Source: Mactromeris polynyma (Eukaryota; Mollusca; Bivalvia; Venerida; Mactridae). Taken from it: a DNA stretch of 64,000 nt. The notes under the pieces were generated by a model. It was not told where the DNA came from. It made no database searches and saw nothing but the letters and a program-made list of their open reading frames with translations. The stretch lies in contig JASFXZ010000117.1 in assembly GCA_032209605.1 (NCBI GenBank), positions 124,001 through 188,000 on the forward strand, written 5' to 3'. Position 1 is the stretch's first letter. Every line of letters begins with the position of its first letter. A program made the translations under genes and the position numbers. Of this stretch, positions 51,001 to 64,000 are shown piece by piece.

Positions 51001-54000
51001 TTGGATTAAATAACTTGTTTTGTAGTATGTGTTCCATAATAAACATGCCTTTGTCTATTTTCTGTATGCATACTAGGCATTGGTACGCTATTGCTGTGTA
51101 CAATTGTTGTATGCCACCGTATGTTGTATATGTATTGTACAAAGCCAAATGTAAATCTGAGTTACCGTGCGGAATGATAACCAGACGTATGATGCACTAA
51201 CCAGCGCTGCTATTAGTGAAAAGGTAACACTATATTGTAATAATAAACATAATTTATTCAGCAATTAAGACAAATACTCGAATATACATAACGCACAATT
51301 TAACATAACATAAATAGCACATCAGAAATAAACACGTGACGTTCTTCAATAACAGTTCATTTTGTTTTTACATATATGTCAAGTGTTTTTCAGAGTTGCG
51401 TTACTCTCATATTGTGTATGTCGATTACATTGTTTACATCACTGCATTCTGACAGACGCGATATTGTCGGCAGGATACTGAATGAAATAAAAGCAAGAAC
51501 AATGGATGGATTACATTTAAATGACCACGTGACGCAGATGAGTTTTTCTTCAAGCGTTGGCTTGAATGTGATCTATCGGCAAAAAGAATAACCTTCTGGG
51601 TATTGAACCGGTATATATTGCTACCTGATGAACGTTTGTGGTGAGGAGTATATATTTACAAACAATTACAAAAATAAAGAATACCTCGGGTGAGAGTCGA
51701 ACTGGTGCTTAACTTTTCAATAAATACATCTAAATACAGAACGTTTAACCGACTGAGTTATAGAGGCACACACCTAGTTTGGATTAAATAACTTGTTTTG
51801 TAGTCTGTGTTCCATAATAAACATGCCTTTGTCTATTTTCTGTATGCATACTAGGCATCGGTACGCTATTGCTGTGTACAATTGTTGTATGCCACCGTAT
51901 GTTGTATATGTATTGTACAAAGCCAAATGTAAATCTGAGTTACCATGCGGAATGATAACCAGACGTATGATGCACTAACCAGCGCTGCTATTAGTGAAAA
52001 GGTAACACTATATTGTAATAATAAACATAATTTATTCAGCAATTAAGACAAATACTCGAATATACATAACGCACAATTTAACATAACATAAATAGCACAT
52101 CAGAAATAAACACGTGACGTTCTTCAATAACAGTTCATTTTGTTTTTACATATATGTCAAGTGTTTCAGAGTTGCGTTACTCTCATATTGTGTATGTCGA
52201 TTACATTGTTTACATCACTGCATTCTGACAGACGCGATATTGTCGGCAGGATACTGAATGAAATAAAAGCAAGAACAATGGATGGATTACATTTAAATGA
52301 CCACGTGACGCAGATGAGTTTTTCTTCAAGCGTTGGCTTGAATGTGATCTATCGGCAAAAAGAATAACCTTCTGGGTATTGAACCGGTATATATTGCTAC
52401 CTGATGAACGTTTGTGGTGAGGAGTATATATTTACAAACAATTACAAAAATAAAGAATACCTCGGGTGAGAGTCGAACTGGTGCTTAACTTTTCAATAAA
52501 TACATCTAAATACAGAACGTTTAACCGACTGAGTTATAGAGGCACACACCTAGTTTGGATTAAATAACTTGTTTTGTAGTCTGTGTTCCATAATAAACAT
52601 GCCTTTGTCTATTTTCTGTATGCATACTAGGCATCGGTACGCTATTGCTGTGTACAATTGTTGTATGCCACCGTATGTTGTATATGTATTGTACAAAGCC
52701 AAATGTAAATCTGAGTTACCATGCGGAATGATAACCAGACGTATGATGCACTAACCAGCGCTGCAATTAGTGAAAAGGTAACACTATATTGTAATAATAA
52801 ACATAATTTATTCAGCAATTAAGACAAATACTCGAATATACATAACGCACAATTTAACATAACATAAATAGCACATCAGAAATAAACACGTGACGTTCTT
52901 CAATAACAGTTCATTTTGTTTTTACATATATGTCAAGTGTTTTTCAGAGTTGCGTTACTCTCATATTGTGTATGTCGATTACATTGTTTACATCACTGCA
53001 TTCTGACAGACGCGATATTGTCGGCAGGATACTGAATGAAATAAAAGCAAGAACAATGGATGGATTACATTTAAATGACCACGTGACGCAGATGAGTTTT
53101 TCTTCAAGCGTTGGCTTGAATGTGATCTATCGGCAAAAAGAATAACCTTCTAGGTATTGAACCGGTATATATTGCTACCTGATGAACGTTTGTGGTGAGG
53201 AGTATATATTTACAAACAATTACAAAAATAAAGAATACCTCGGGTGAGAGTCGAACTGGTGCTTAACTTTTCAATAAATACATCTAAATACAGAACGTTT
53301 AACCGACTGAGTTATAGAGGCACACACCTAGTTTGGATTAAATAACTTGTTTTGTAGTCTGTGTTCCATAATAAACATGCCTTTGTCTATTTTCTGTATG
53401 CATACTAGGCATCGGTACGCTATTGCTGTGTACAATTGTTGTATGCCACCGTATGTTGTATATGTATTGTACAAAGCCAAATGTAAATCTGAGTTACCAT
53501 GCGGAATGATAACCAGACGTATGATGCACTAACCAGCGCTGCTATTAGTGAAAAGGTAACACTATATTGTAATAATAAACATAATTTATTCAGCAATTAA
53601 GACAAATACTCGAATATACATAACGCACAATTTAACATAACATAAATAGCACATCAGAAATAAACACGTGACGTTCTTCAATAACAGTTCATTTTGTTTT
53701 TACATATATGTCAAGTGTTTCAGAGTTGCGTTACTCTCATATTGTGTATGTCGATTACATTGTTTACATCACTGCATTCTGACAGACGCGATATTGTCGG
53801 CAGGATACTGAATGAAATAAAAGCAAGAACAATGGATGGATTACATTTAAATGACCACGTGACGCAGATGAGTTATTCTTCAAGCGTTGGCTTGAATGTG
53901 ATCTATCGGCAAAAAGAATAACCTTCTGGGTATTGAACCGGTATATATTGCTACCTGATGAACGTTTGTGGTGAGGAGTATATATTTACAAACAATTACA

Positions 54001-55160
54001 AAAATAAAGAATACCTCGGGTGAGAGTCGAACTGGTGCTTAACTTTTCAATAAATACATCTAAATACAGAACGTTTAACCGACTGAGTTATAGAGGCACA
54101 CACCTAGTTTGGATTAAATAACTTGTTTTGTAGTCTGTGTTCCATAATAAACATGCCTTTGTCTATTTTCTGTATGCATACTAGGCATCGGTACGCTATT
54201 GCTGTGTACAATTGTTGTATGCCACCGTATGTTGTATATGTATTGTACAAAGCCAAATGTAAATCTGAGTTACCATGCGGAATGATAACCAGACGTATGA
54301 TGCACTAACCAGCGCTGCTATTAGTGAAAAGGTAACACTATATTGTAATAATAAACATAATTTATTCAGCAATTAAGACAAATACTCGAATATACATAAC
54401 GCACAATTTAACATAACATAAATAGCACATCAGAAATAAACACGTGACGTTCTTCAATAACAGTTCATTTTGTTTTTACATATATGTCAAGTGTTTTTCA
54501 GAGTTGCGTTACTCTCATATTGTGTATGTCGATTACATTGTTTACATCACTGCATTCTGACAGACGCGATATTGTCGGCAGGATACTGAATGAAATAAAA
54601 GCAAGAACAATGGATGGATTACATTTAAATGACCACGTGACGCAGATGAGTTTTTCTTCAAGCGTTGGCTTGAATGTGATCTATCGGCAAAAAGAATAAC
54701 CTTCTGGGTATTGAACCGGTATATATTGCTACCTGATGAACGTTTGTGGTGAGGAGTATATATTTACAAACAATTACAAAAATAAAGAATACCTTGGGTG
54801 AGAGTCGAACTGGTGCTTAACTTTTCAATAAATACATCTAAATACAGAACGTTTAACCGACTGAGTTATAGAGGCACACACCTAGTTTGGATTAAATAAC
54901 TTGTTTTGTAGTCTGTGTTCCATAATAAACATGCCTTTGTCTATTTTCTGTATGCATACTAGGCATCGGTACGCTATTGCTGTGTACAATTGTTGTATGC
55001 CACCGTATGTTGTATATGTATTGTACAAAGCCAAATGTAAATCTGAGTTACCATGCGGAATGATAACCAGACGTATGATGCACTAACCAGCGCTGCTATT
55101 AGTGAAAAGGTAACACTATATTGTAATAATAAACATAATTTATTCAGCAATTAAGACAAA
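45059..55160 (+). repeat. Monomer block G: units 59-71, distant copy of block A
   Basis: Unit starts: 45059, 45835, 46613, 47389, 48167, 48943, 49721, 50497, 51275, 52053, 52829, 53607, 54383. Shared markers at +45,834 from block A are 47112, 48623, 51081, 51167, 52765, 53152 and 54795; unit 59 shares the C of unit 1 at +45,058. Class order from unit 62 is L S L S L L S L S L, identical to units 3-12. Private changes include a G in unit 61 at 46715, T in place of A in the first CACGTG of unit 64, and A near 51026 in unit 66. Similarity to block A stops after unit 71, since unit 13 is L and unit 72 is S. Confidence 0.9.
46613..47388 (+). repeat. Unit 61: monomer with excess private changes
   Basis: An S, Y-class monomer with at least four changes not seen elsewhere (46624, 46715, 46951, 46976), plus a G at 47059 shared with unit 56 and T at 47112 shared with units 2 and 65. 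The 47112 change removes a TAG and its reverse-strand partner stop, lengthening the chance frames on both strands (47111-47314 plus, 47053-47262 minus). It may have escaped recent homogenisation, or it may reflect assembly error. Confidence 0.7.
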
Positions 55161-58100
55161 TACTCGAATATACATAACGCACAATTTAACATAACATAAA
55201 TAGCACATCAGAAATAAACACGTGACGTTCTTCAATAACAGTTCATTTTGTTTTTACATATATGTCAAGTGTTTCAGAGTTGCGTTACTCTCATATTGTG
55301 TATGTCGATTACATTGTTTACATCACTGCATTCTGACAGACGCGATATTGTCGGCAGGATACTGAATGAAATAAAAGCAAGAACAATGGATGGATTACAT
55401 TTAAATGACCACGTGACGCAGATGAGTTATTCTTCAAGCGTTGGCTTGAATGTGATCTATCGGCAAAAAGAATAACCTTCTGGGTATTGAACCGGTATAT
55501 ATTGCTACCTGATGAACGTTTGTGGTGAGGAGTATATATTTACAAACAATTACAAAAATAAAGAATACCTCGGGTGAGAGTCGAACTGGTGCTTAACTTT
55601 TCAATAAATACATCTAAATACAGAACGTTTAACCGACTGAGTTATAGAGGCACACACCTAGTTTGGATTAAATAACTTGTTTTGTAGTCTGTGTTCCATA
55701 ATAAACATGCCTTTGTCTATTTTCTGTATGCATACTAGGCATCGGTACGCTATTGCTGTGTACAATTGTTGTATGCCACCGTATGTTGTATATGTATTGT
55801 ACAAAGCCAAATGTAAATCTGAGTTACCATGCGGAATGATAACCAGACGTATGATGCACTAACCAGCGCTGCTATTAGTGAAAAGGTAACACTATATTGT
55901 AATAATAAACATAATTTATTCAGCAATTAAGACAAATACTCGAATATACATAACGCACAATTTAACATAACATAAATAGCACATCAGTAATAAACACGTG
56001 ACGTTCTTCAATAACAGTTCATTTTGTTTTTACATATATGTCAAGTGTTTTTCAGAGTTGCGTTACTCTCATATTGTGTATGTCGATTACATTGTTTACA
56101 TCACTGCATTCTGACAGACGCGATATTGTCGGCAGGATACTGAATGAAATAAAAGCAAGAACAATGGATGGATTACATTTAAATGACCACGTGACGCAGA
56201 TGAGTTTTTCTTCAAGCGTTGGCTTGAATGTGATCTATCGGCAAAAAGAATAACCTTCTGGGTATTGAACCGGTATATATTGCTACCTGATGAACGTTTG
56301 TGGTGAGGAGTATATATTTACAAACAATTACAAAAATAAAGAATACCTCGGGTGAGAGTCGAACTGGTGCTTAACTTTTCAATAAATACATCTAAATACA
56401 GAACGTTTAACCGACTGAGTTATAGAGGCACACACCTAGTTTGGATTAAATAACTTGTTTTGTAGTCTGTGTTCCATAATAAACATGCCTTTGTCTATTT
56501 TCTGTATGCATACTAGGCATTGGTACGCTATTGCTGTGTACAATTGTTGTATGCCACCGTATGTTGTATATGTATTGTACAAAGCCAAATGTAAATCTGA
56601 GTTACCATGCGGAATGATAACCAGACGTATGATGCACTAACCAGCGCTGCTATTAGTGAAAAGGTAACACTATATTGTAATAATAAACATAATTTATTCA
56701 GCAATTAAGACAAATACTCGAATATACATAACGCACAATTTAACATAACATAAATAGCACATCAGAAATAAACACGTGACGTTCTTCAATAACAGTTCAT
56801 TTTGTTTTTACATATATGTCAAGTGTTTCAGAGTTGCGTTACTCTCATATTGTGTATGTCGATTACATTGTTTACATCACTGCATTCTGACAGACGCGAT
56901 ATTGTCGGCAGGATACTGAATGAAATAAAAGCAAGAACAATGGATGGATTACATTTAAATGACCACGTGACGCAGATGAGTTTTTCTTCAAGCGTTGGCT
57001 TGAATGTGATCTATCGGCAAAAAGAATAACCTTCTAGGTATTGAACCGGTATATATTGCTACCTGATGAACGTTTGTGGTGAGGAGTATATATTTACAAA
57101 CAATTACAAAAATAAAGAATACCTCGGGTGAGAGTCGAACTGGTGCTTAACTTTTCAATAAATACATCTAAATACAGAACGTTTAACCGACTGAGTTATA
57201 GAGGCACACACCTAGTTTGGATTAAATAACTTGTTTTGTAGTCTGTGTTCCATAATAAACATGCCTTTGTCTATTTTCTGTATGCATACTAGGCATCGGT
57301 ACGCTATTGCTGTGTACAATTGTTGTATGCCACCGTATGTTGTATATGTATTGTACAAAGCCAAATGTAAATCTGAGTTACCATGCGGAATGATAACCAG
57401 ACGTATGATGCACTAACCAGCGCTGCTATTAGTGAAAAGGTAACACTATATTGTAATAATAAACATAATTTATTCAGCAATTAAGACAAATACTCGAATA
57501 TACATAACGCACAATTTAACATAACATAAATAGCACATCAGAAATAAACACGTGACGTTCTTCAATAACAGTTCATTTTGTTTTTACATATATGTCAAGT
57601 GTTTCAGAGTTGCGTTACTCTCATATTGTGTATGTCGATTACATTGTTTACATCACTGCATTCTGACAGACGCGATATTGTCGGCAGGATACTGAATGAA
57701 ATAAAAGCAAGAACAATGGATGGATTACATTTAAATGACCACGTGACGCAGATGAGTTATTCTTCAAGCGTTGGCTTGAATGTGATCTATCGGCAAAAAG
57801 AATAACCTTCTGGGTATTGAACCGGTATATATTGCTACCTGATGAACGTTTGTGGTGAGGAGTATATATTTACAAACAATTACAAAAATAAAGAATACCT
57901 CGGGTGAGAGTCGAACTGGTGCTTAACTTTTCAATAAATACATCTAAATACAGAACGTTTAACCGACTGAGTTATAGAGGCACACACCTAGTTTGGATTA
58001 AATAACTTGTTTTGTAGTCTGTGTTCCATAATAAACATGCCTTTGTCTATTTTCTGTATGCATACTAGGCATCGGTACGCTATTGCTGTGTACAATTGTT

Positions 58101-59820
58101 GTATGCCACCGTATGTTGTATATGTATTGTACAAAGCCAAATGTAAATCTGAGTTACCATGCGGAATGATAACCAGACGTATGATGCACTAACCAGCGCT
58201 GCTATTAGTGAAAAGGTAACACTATATTGTAATAATAAACATAATTTATTCAGCAATTAAGACAAATACTCGAATATACATAACGCACAATTTAACATAA
58301 CATAAATAGCACATCAGTAATAAACACGTGACGTTCTTCAATAACAGTTCATTTTGTTTTTACATATATGTCAAGTGTTTTTCAGAGTTGCGTTACTCTC
58401 ATATTGTGTATGTCGATTACATTGTTTACATCACTGCATTCTGACAGACGCGATATTGTCGGCAGGATACTGAATGAAATAAAAGCAAGAACAATGGATG
58501 GATTACATTTAAATGACCACGTGACGCAGATGAGTTTTTCTTCAAGCGTTGGCTTGAATGTGATCTATCGGCAAAAAGAATAACCTTCTGGGTATTGAAC
58601 CGGTATATATTGCTACCTGATGAACGTTTGTGGTGAGGAGTATATATTTACAAACAATTACAAAAATAAAGAATACCTCGGGTGAGAGTCGAACTGGTGC
58701 TTAACTTTTCAATAAATACATCTAAATACAGAACGTTTAACCGACTGAGTTATAGAGGCACACACCTAGTTTGGATTAAATAACTTGTTTTGTAGTCTGT
58801 GTTCCATAATAAACATGCCTTTGTCTATTTTCTGTATGCATACTAGGCATTGGTACGCTATTGCTGTGTACAATTGTTGTATGCCACCGTATGTTGTATA
58901 TGTATTGTACAAAGCCAAATGTAAATCTGAGTTACCATGCGGAATGATAACCAGACGTATGATGCACTAACCAGCGCTGCTATTAGTGAAAAGGTAACAC
59001 TATATTGTAATAATAAACATAATTTATTCAGCAATTAAGACAAATACTCGAATATACATAACGCACAATTTAACATAACATAAATAGCACATCAGAAATA
59101 AACACGTGACGTTCTTCAATAACAGTTCATTTTGTTTTTACATATATGTCAAGTGTTTCAGAGTTGCGTTACTCTCATATTGTGTATGTCGATTACATTG
59201 TTTACATCACTGCATTCTGACAGACGCGATATTGTCGGCAGGATACTGAATGAAATAAAAGCAAGAACAATGGATGGATTACATTTAAATGACCACGTGA
59301 CGCAGATGAGTTTTTCTTCAAGCGTTGGCTTGAATGTGATCTATCGGCAAAAAGAATAACCTTCTGGGTATTGAACCGGTATATATTGCTACCTGATGAA
59401 CGTTTGTGGTGAGGAGTATATATTTACAAACAATTACAAAAATAAAGAATACCTCGGGTGAGAGTCGAACTGGTGCTTAACTTTTCAATAAATACATCTA
59501 AATACAGAACGTTTAACCGACTGAGTTATAGAGGCACACACCTAGTTTGGATTAAATAACTTGTTTTGTAGTCTGTGTTCCATAATAAACATGCCTTTGT
59601 CTATTTTCTGTATGCATACTAGGCATCGGTACGCTATTGCTGTGTACAATTGTTGTATGCCACCGTATGTTGTATATGTATTGTACAAAGCCAAATGTAA
59701 ATCTGAGTTACCATGCGGAATGATAACCAGACGTATGATGCACTAACCAGCGCTGCAATTAGTGAAAAGGTAACACTATATTGTAATAATAAACATAATT
59801 TATTCAGCAATTAAGACAAA
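55161..59820 (+). repeat. Monomer block H: units 72-77, two copies of a three-unit repeat
   Basis: Unit starts: 55161, 55937, 56715, 57491, 58267, 59045. The copies 55161-57490 and 57491-59820 are each 2,330 bp with class order S L S. Shared markers are T at 55988 and 58318 (CAGTAA) and T at 56521 and 58851, with the Y variant in units 72 and 75. The third members differ: unit 74 has the unit-10 type A (near 57036) and unit 77 the A after CAGCGCTG (59757). Confidence 0.85.
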
Positions 59821-62152
59821 TACTCGAATATACATAACGCACAATTTAACATAACATAAATAGCACATCAGAAATAAACACGTGACGTTCTTCAATAACA
59901 GTTCATTTTGTTTTTACATATATGTCAAGTGTTTTTCAGAGTTGCGTTACTCTCATATTGTGTATGTCGATTACATTGTTTACATCACTGCATTCTGACA
60001 GACGCGATATTGTCGGCAGGATACTGAATGAAATAAAAGCAAGAACAATGGATGGATTACATTTAAATGACCACGTGACGCAGATGAGTTTTTCTTCAAG
60101 CGTTGGCTTGAATGTGATCTATCGGCAAAAAGAATAACCTTCTAGGTATTGAACCGGTATATATTGCTACCTGATGAACGTTTGTGGTGAGGAGTATATA
60201 TTTACAAACAATTACAAAAATAAAGAATACCTCGGGTGAGAGTCGAACTGGTGCTTAACTTTTCAATAAATACATCTAAATACAGAACGTTTAACCGACT
60301 GAGTTATAGAGGCACACACCTAGTTTGGATTAAATAACTTGTTTTGTAGTCTGTGTTCCATAATAAACATGCCTTTGTCTATTTTCTGTATGCATACTAG
60401 GCATCGGTACGCTATTGCTGTGTACAATTGTTGTATGCCACCGTATGTTGTATATGTATTGTACAAAGCCAAATGTAAATCTGAGTTACCATGCGGAATG
60501 ATAACCAGACGTATGATGCACTAACCAGCGCTGCTATTAGTGAAAAGGTAACACTATATTGTAATAATAAACATAATTTATTCAGCAATTAAGACAAATA
60601 CTCGAATATACATAACGCACAATTTAACATAACATAAATAGCACATCAGAAATAAACACGTGACGTTCTTCAATAACAGTTCATTTTGTTTTTACATATA
60701 TGTCAAGTGTTTCAGAGTTGCGTTACTCTCATATTGTGTATGTCGATTACATTGTTTACATCACTGCATTCTGACAGACGCGATATTGTCGGCAGGATAC
60801 TGAATGAAATAAAAGCAAGAACAATGGATGGATTACATTTAAATGACCACGTGACGCAGATGAGTTTTTCTTCAAGCGTTGGCTTGAATGTGATCTATCG
60901 GCAAAAAGAATAACCTTCTGGGTATTGAACCGGTATATATTGCTACCTGATGAACGTTTGTGGTGAGGAGTATATATTTACAAACAATTACAAAAATAAA
61001 GAATACCTCGGGTGAGAGTCGAACTGGTGCTTAACTTTTCAATAAATACATCTAAATACAGAACGTTTAACCGACTGAGTTATAGAGGCACACACCTAGT
61101 TTGGATTAAATAACTTGTTTTGTAGTCTGTGTTCCATAATAAACATGCCTTTGTCTATTTTCTGTATGCATACTAGGCATCGGTACGCTATTGCTGTGTA
61201 CAATTGTTGTATGCCACCGTATGTTGTATATGTATTGTACAAAGCCAAATGTAAATCTGAGTTACCATGCGGAATGATAACCAGACGTATGATGCACTAA
61301 CCAGCGCTGCAATTAGTGAAAAGGTAACACTATATTGTAATAATAAACATAATTTATTCAGCAATTAAGACAAATACTCGAATATACATAACGCACAATT
61401 TAACATAACATAAATAGCACATCAGAAATAAACACGTGACGTTCTTCAATAACAGTTCATTTTGTTTTTACATATATGTCAAGTGTTTTTCAGAGTTGCG
61501 TTACTCTCATATTGTGTATGTCGATTACATTGTTTACATCACTGCATTCTGACAGACGCGATATTGTCGGCAGGATACTGAATGAAATAAAAGCAAGAAC
61601 AATGGATGGATTACATTTAAATGACCACGTGACGCAGATGAGTTTTTCTTCAAGCGTTGGCTTGAATGTGATCTATCGGCAAAAAGAATAACCTTCTAGG
61701 TATTGAACCGGTATATATTGCTACCTGATGAACGTTTGTGGTGAGGAGTATATATTTACAAACAATTACAAAAATAAAGAATACCTCGGGTGAGAGTCGA
61801 ACTGGTGCTTAACTTTTCAATAAATACATCTAAATACAGAACGTTTAACCGACTGAGTTATAGAGGCACACACCTAGTTTGGATTAAATAACTTGTTTTG
61901 TAGTCGGTGTTCCATAATAAACATGCCTTTGTCTATTTTCTGTATGCATACTAGGCATCGGTACGCTATTGCTGTGTACAATTGTTGTATGCCACCGTAT
62001 GTTGTATATGTATTGTACAAAGCCAAATGTAAATCTGAGTTACCATGCGGAATGATAACCAGACGTATGATGCACTAACCAGCGCTGCTATTAGTGAAAA
62101 GGTAACACTATATTGTAATAATAAACATAATTTATTCAGCAATTAAGACAAA
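59045..62152 (+). repeat. Two-unit higher-order repeat (units 77-78 and 79-80)
   Basis: Unit starts: 59045, 59821, 60599, 61375. An S unit with A after CAGCGCTG (59757, 61311) is followed by an L unit with A in the TTCTAGGT stretch (60144, 61698); both pairs sit 1,554 bp apart. The same S-L pair occurs at units 9-10 and 68-69, so it is an older haplotype newly amplified here. Unit 80 adds the G variant of open frame 2. Confidence 0.85.
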
Positions 62153-64000
62153 TACTCGAATATACATAACGCACAATTTAACATAACATAAATAGCACAT
62201 CAGAAATAAACACGTGACGTTCTTCAATAACAGTTCATTTTGTTTTTACATTTATGTCAAGTGTTTTTCAGAGTTGCGTTACTCTCATATTGTGTATGTC
62301 GATTACATTGTTTACATCACTGCATTCTGACAGACGCGATCTGGTCGGCAGGATACTGAATGAAATAAAAGCAAGAACAATGGATGGATTACATTTAAAT
62401 GACCACGTGACGCAGATGAGTTTTTCTTCAAGCGTTGGCTTGAATGTGATCTATCGGCAAAAAGAATAACCTTCTGGGTATTGAACCGGTATATATTGCT
62501 ACCTGATGAACGTTTGTGGTGAGGAGTATATATTTACAAACAATTACAAAAATAAAGAATACCTCGGGTGAGAGTCGAACTGGTGCTTAACTTTTCAATA
62601 AATACATCTAAATACAGAACGTTTAACCGACTGAGTTATAGAGGCACACACCTAGTTTGGATTAAATAACTTGTTTTGTAGTCTGTGTTCCATAATAAAC
62701 ATGCCTTTGTCTATTTTCTGTATGCATACTAGGCATCGGTACGCTATTGCTGTGTACAATTGTTGTATGCCACCGTATGTTGTATATGTATTGTACAAAG
62801 CCAAATGTAAATCTGAGTTATCATGCGGAATGATAACCAGACGTATGATGCACTAACCAGCGCTGCTATTAGTGAAAAGGTAACACTATATTGTAATAAT
62901 AAACATAATTTATTCAGCAATTAAGACAAATACTCGAATATACATAACGCACAATTTAACATAACATAAATAGCACATCAGAAATAAACACGTGACGTTC
63001 TTCAATAACAGTTCATTTTGTTTTTACATATATGTCAAGTGTTTTTCAGAGTTGCGTTACTCTCATATTGTGTATGTCGATTACATTGTTTACATCACTG
63101 CATTCTGACAGACGCGATATTGTCGGCAGGATACTGAATGAAATAAAAGCAAGAACAATGGATGGATTACATTTAAATGACCACGTGACGCAGATGAGTT
63201 TTTCTTCAAGCGTTGGCTTGAATGTGATCTATCGGCAAAAAGAATAACCTTCTGGGTATTGAACCGGTATATATTGCTACCTGATGAACGTTTGTGGTGA
63301 GGAGTATATATTTACAAACAATTACAAAAATAAAGAATACCTCGGGTGAGAGTCGAAGTGGTGCTTAACTTTTCAATAAATACATCTAAATACAGAACGT
63401 TTAACCGACTGAGTTATAGAGGCACACACCTAGTTTGGATTAAATAACTTGTTTTGTAGTCGGTGTTCCATAATAAACATGCCTTTGTCTATTTTCTGTA
63501 TGCATACTAGGCATCGGTACGCTATTGCTGTGTACAATTGTTGTATGCCACCGTATGTTGTATATGTATTGTACAAAGCCAAATGTAAATCTGAGTTACC
63601 ATGCGGAATGATAACCAGACGTATGATGCACTAACCAGCGCTGCTATTAGTGAAAAGGTAACACTATATTGTAATAATAAACATAATTTATTCAGCAATT
63701 AAGACAAATACTCGAATATACATAACGCACAATTTAACATAACATAAATAGCACATCAGAAATAAACACGTGACGTTCTTCAATAACAGTTCATTTTGTT
63801 TTTACATATATGTCAAGTGTTTTTCAGAGTTGCGTTACTCTCATATTGTGTATGTCGATTACATTGTTTACATCACTGCATTCTGACAGACGCGATATTG
63901 TCGGCAGGATACTGAATGAAATAAAAGCAAGAACAATGGATGGATTACATTTAAATGACCACGTGACGCAGATGAGTTTTTCTTCAAGCGTTGGCTTGAA
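62153..64000 (+). repeat. Monomer block J: units 81-82 and partial unit 83
   Basis: Unit starts: 62153, 62931, 63709; all L. Unit 81 shares T at 62252 and T at 62821 with unit 26 (offset 42,722), yet has the CTG double change at 62341-62343 typical of unit 27. Unit 82 shares its B-box G (63358) and G variant with unit 28 (offset 41,946). Unit 83 is cut by the window end after 292 bp, just inside the hairpin region, so the array continues. Confidence 0.88.

Larger units (their letters stand above)
1..64000. repeat. Satellite DNA array, about 777-bp monomer, 82.4 copies
   Basis: The sequence repeats itself head to tail with a mean period of 777 bp over the whole window: 82 complete units and one partial unit, all in the same orientation. 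Units begin at each TACTCGAATA (a few carry a substitution there). Two length classes occur: S (776 bp, three Ts at 112-114 of unit 1) and L (778 bp, five Ts at the same place). S units are 1, 4, 6, 9, 11, 15, 17, 21, 24, 27, 30, 31, 33, 34, 38, 39, 41, 42, 44, 45, 47, 48, 50, 51, 54, 56, 59, 61, 63, 65, 68, 70, 72, 74, 75, 77 and 79; the rest are L. Unit 1 has 130 C, 142 G and 25 CpG in 776 bp. Copies differ at only a few positions each, so the array is strongly homogenised. I do not recognise the satellite family. No gene, insertion or unique sequence interrupts it. Confidence 0.99.

Noticed and set aside
1..64000. CRISPR array or other bacterial repeat system
   Set aside because: The period is 777 bp with no unique spacers; the whole unit is repeated. 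Composition and scale fit eukaryotic satellite DNA.
1..64000. Ribosomal DNA, histone or 5S-type tandem gene array
   Set aside because: No rRNA-like or histone-like sequence is recognisable in the monomer; the only RNA-gene-like part is the degenerate tRNA-like element.

Overview
The whole 64 kb is one uninterrupted head-to-tail satellite DNA array. The monomer is about 777 bp (773-778 bp), and 82 complete monomers plus a 292-bp partial copy are tiled from base 1 to base 64000. No unique sequence, array edge, inserted mobile element, inversion or conventional protein gene is visible, so the array must continue on both sides. Unit 1 is 35% GC (272 of 776, counted by hand) and monomers differ from one another at only a few positions each. 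This points to a eukaryotic, probably heterochromatic (centromeric, pericentromeric or subtelomeric) block in a long-read assembly. The CpG ratio is not depleted, which fits an invertebrate or another lightly methylated genome better than a mammal, but the species cannot be named from this sequence.

Layout. Units are numbered from the recurring start TACTCGAATA; unit 1 starts at base 1. Two main length classes are intermixed: S (776 bp, three Ts in GTG-TTT-CAGAG; 37 units) and L (778 bp, five Ts; 45 units plus the partial last one). Rarer units carry a further 1-bp or 3-bp deletion at the end of the monomer. Shared diagnostic variants reveal nested higher-order structure: an approximately 8.5-kb stretch (units 2-12) repeated at units 61-71 at a constant offset of 45,834 bp; a six-unit tandem duplication of 4,663 bp (units 10-15 and 16-21); an eight-unit tandem duplication of 6,210 bp (units 28-35 and 36-43); three-unit repeats of 2,330-2,332 bp (units 45-56, and again units 72-77); and a two-unit repeat of 1,554 bp (units 77-80). 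Units 2 and 81 are mosaics that mark exchange or gene conversion points.

The most interesting content of the monomer is on the minus strand. Each unit carries an 86-nt tRNA-like segment with a near-consensus Pol III A box, a strong B box and, 8 nt past its 3' end, a five-T run that would act as a Pol III terminator, with no earlier run of four Ts. The array therefore holds about 82 potential TFIIIC-binding or Pol III-transcribed units in the same orientation. Each monomer also has two CACGTGACG motifs about 191 bp apart, a perfect 7-bp stem hairpin and several short palindromes.

The small open frames repeated in every unit (about 57-75 and 51-61 codons) look like accidents of a homogenised repeat. 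They mostly depend on TTG starts, the ATG version of the first is destroyed in all S units by the 2-bp indel, and most variants among copies are amino-acid changing. They are not called as genes.
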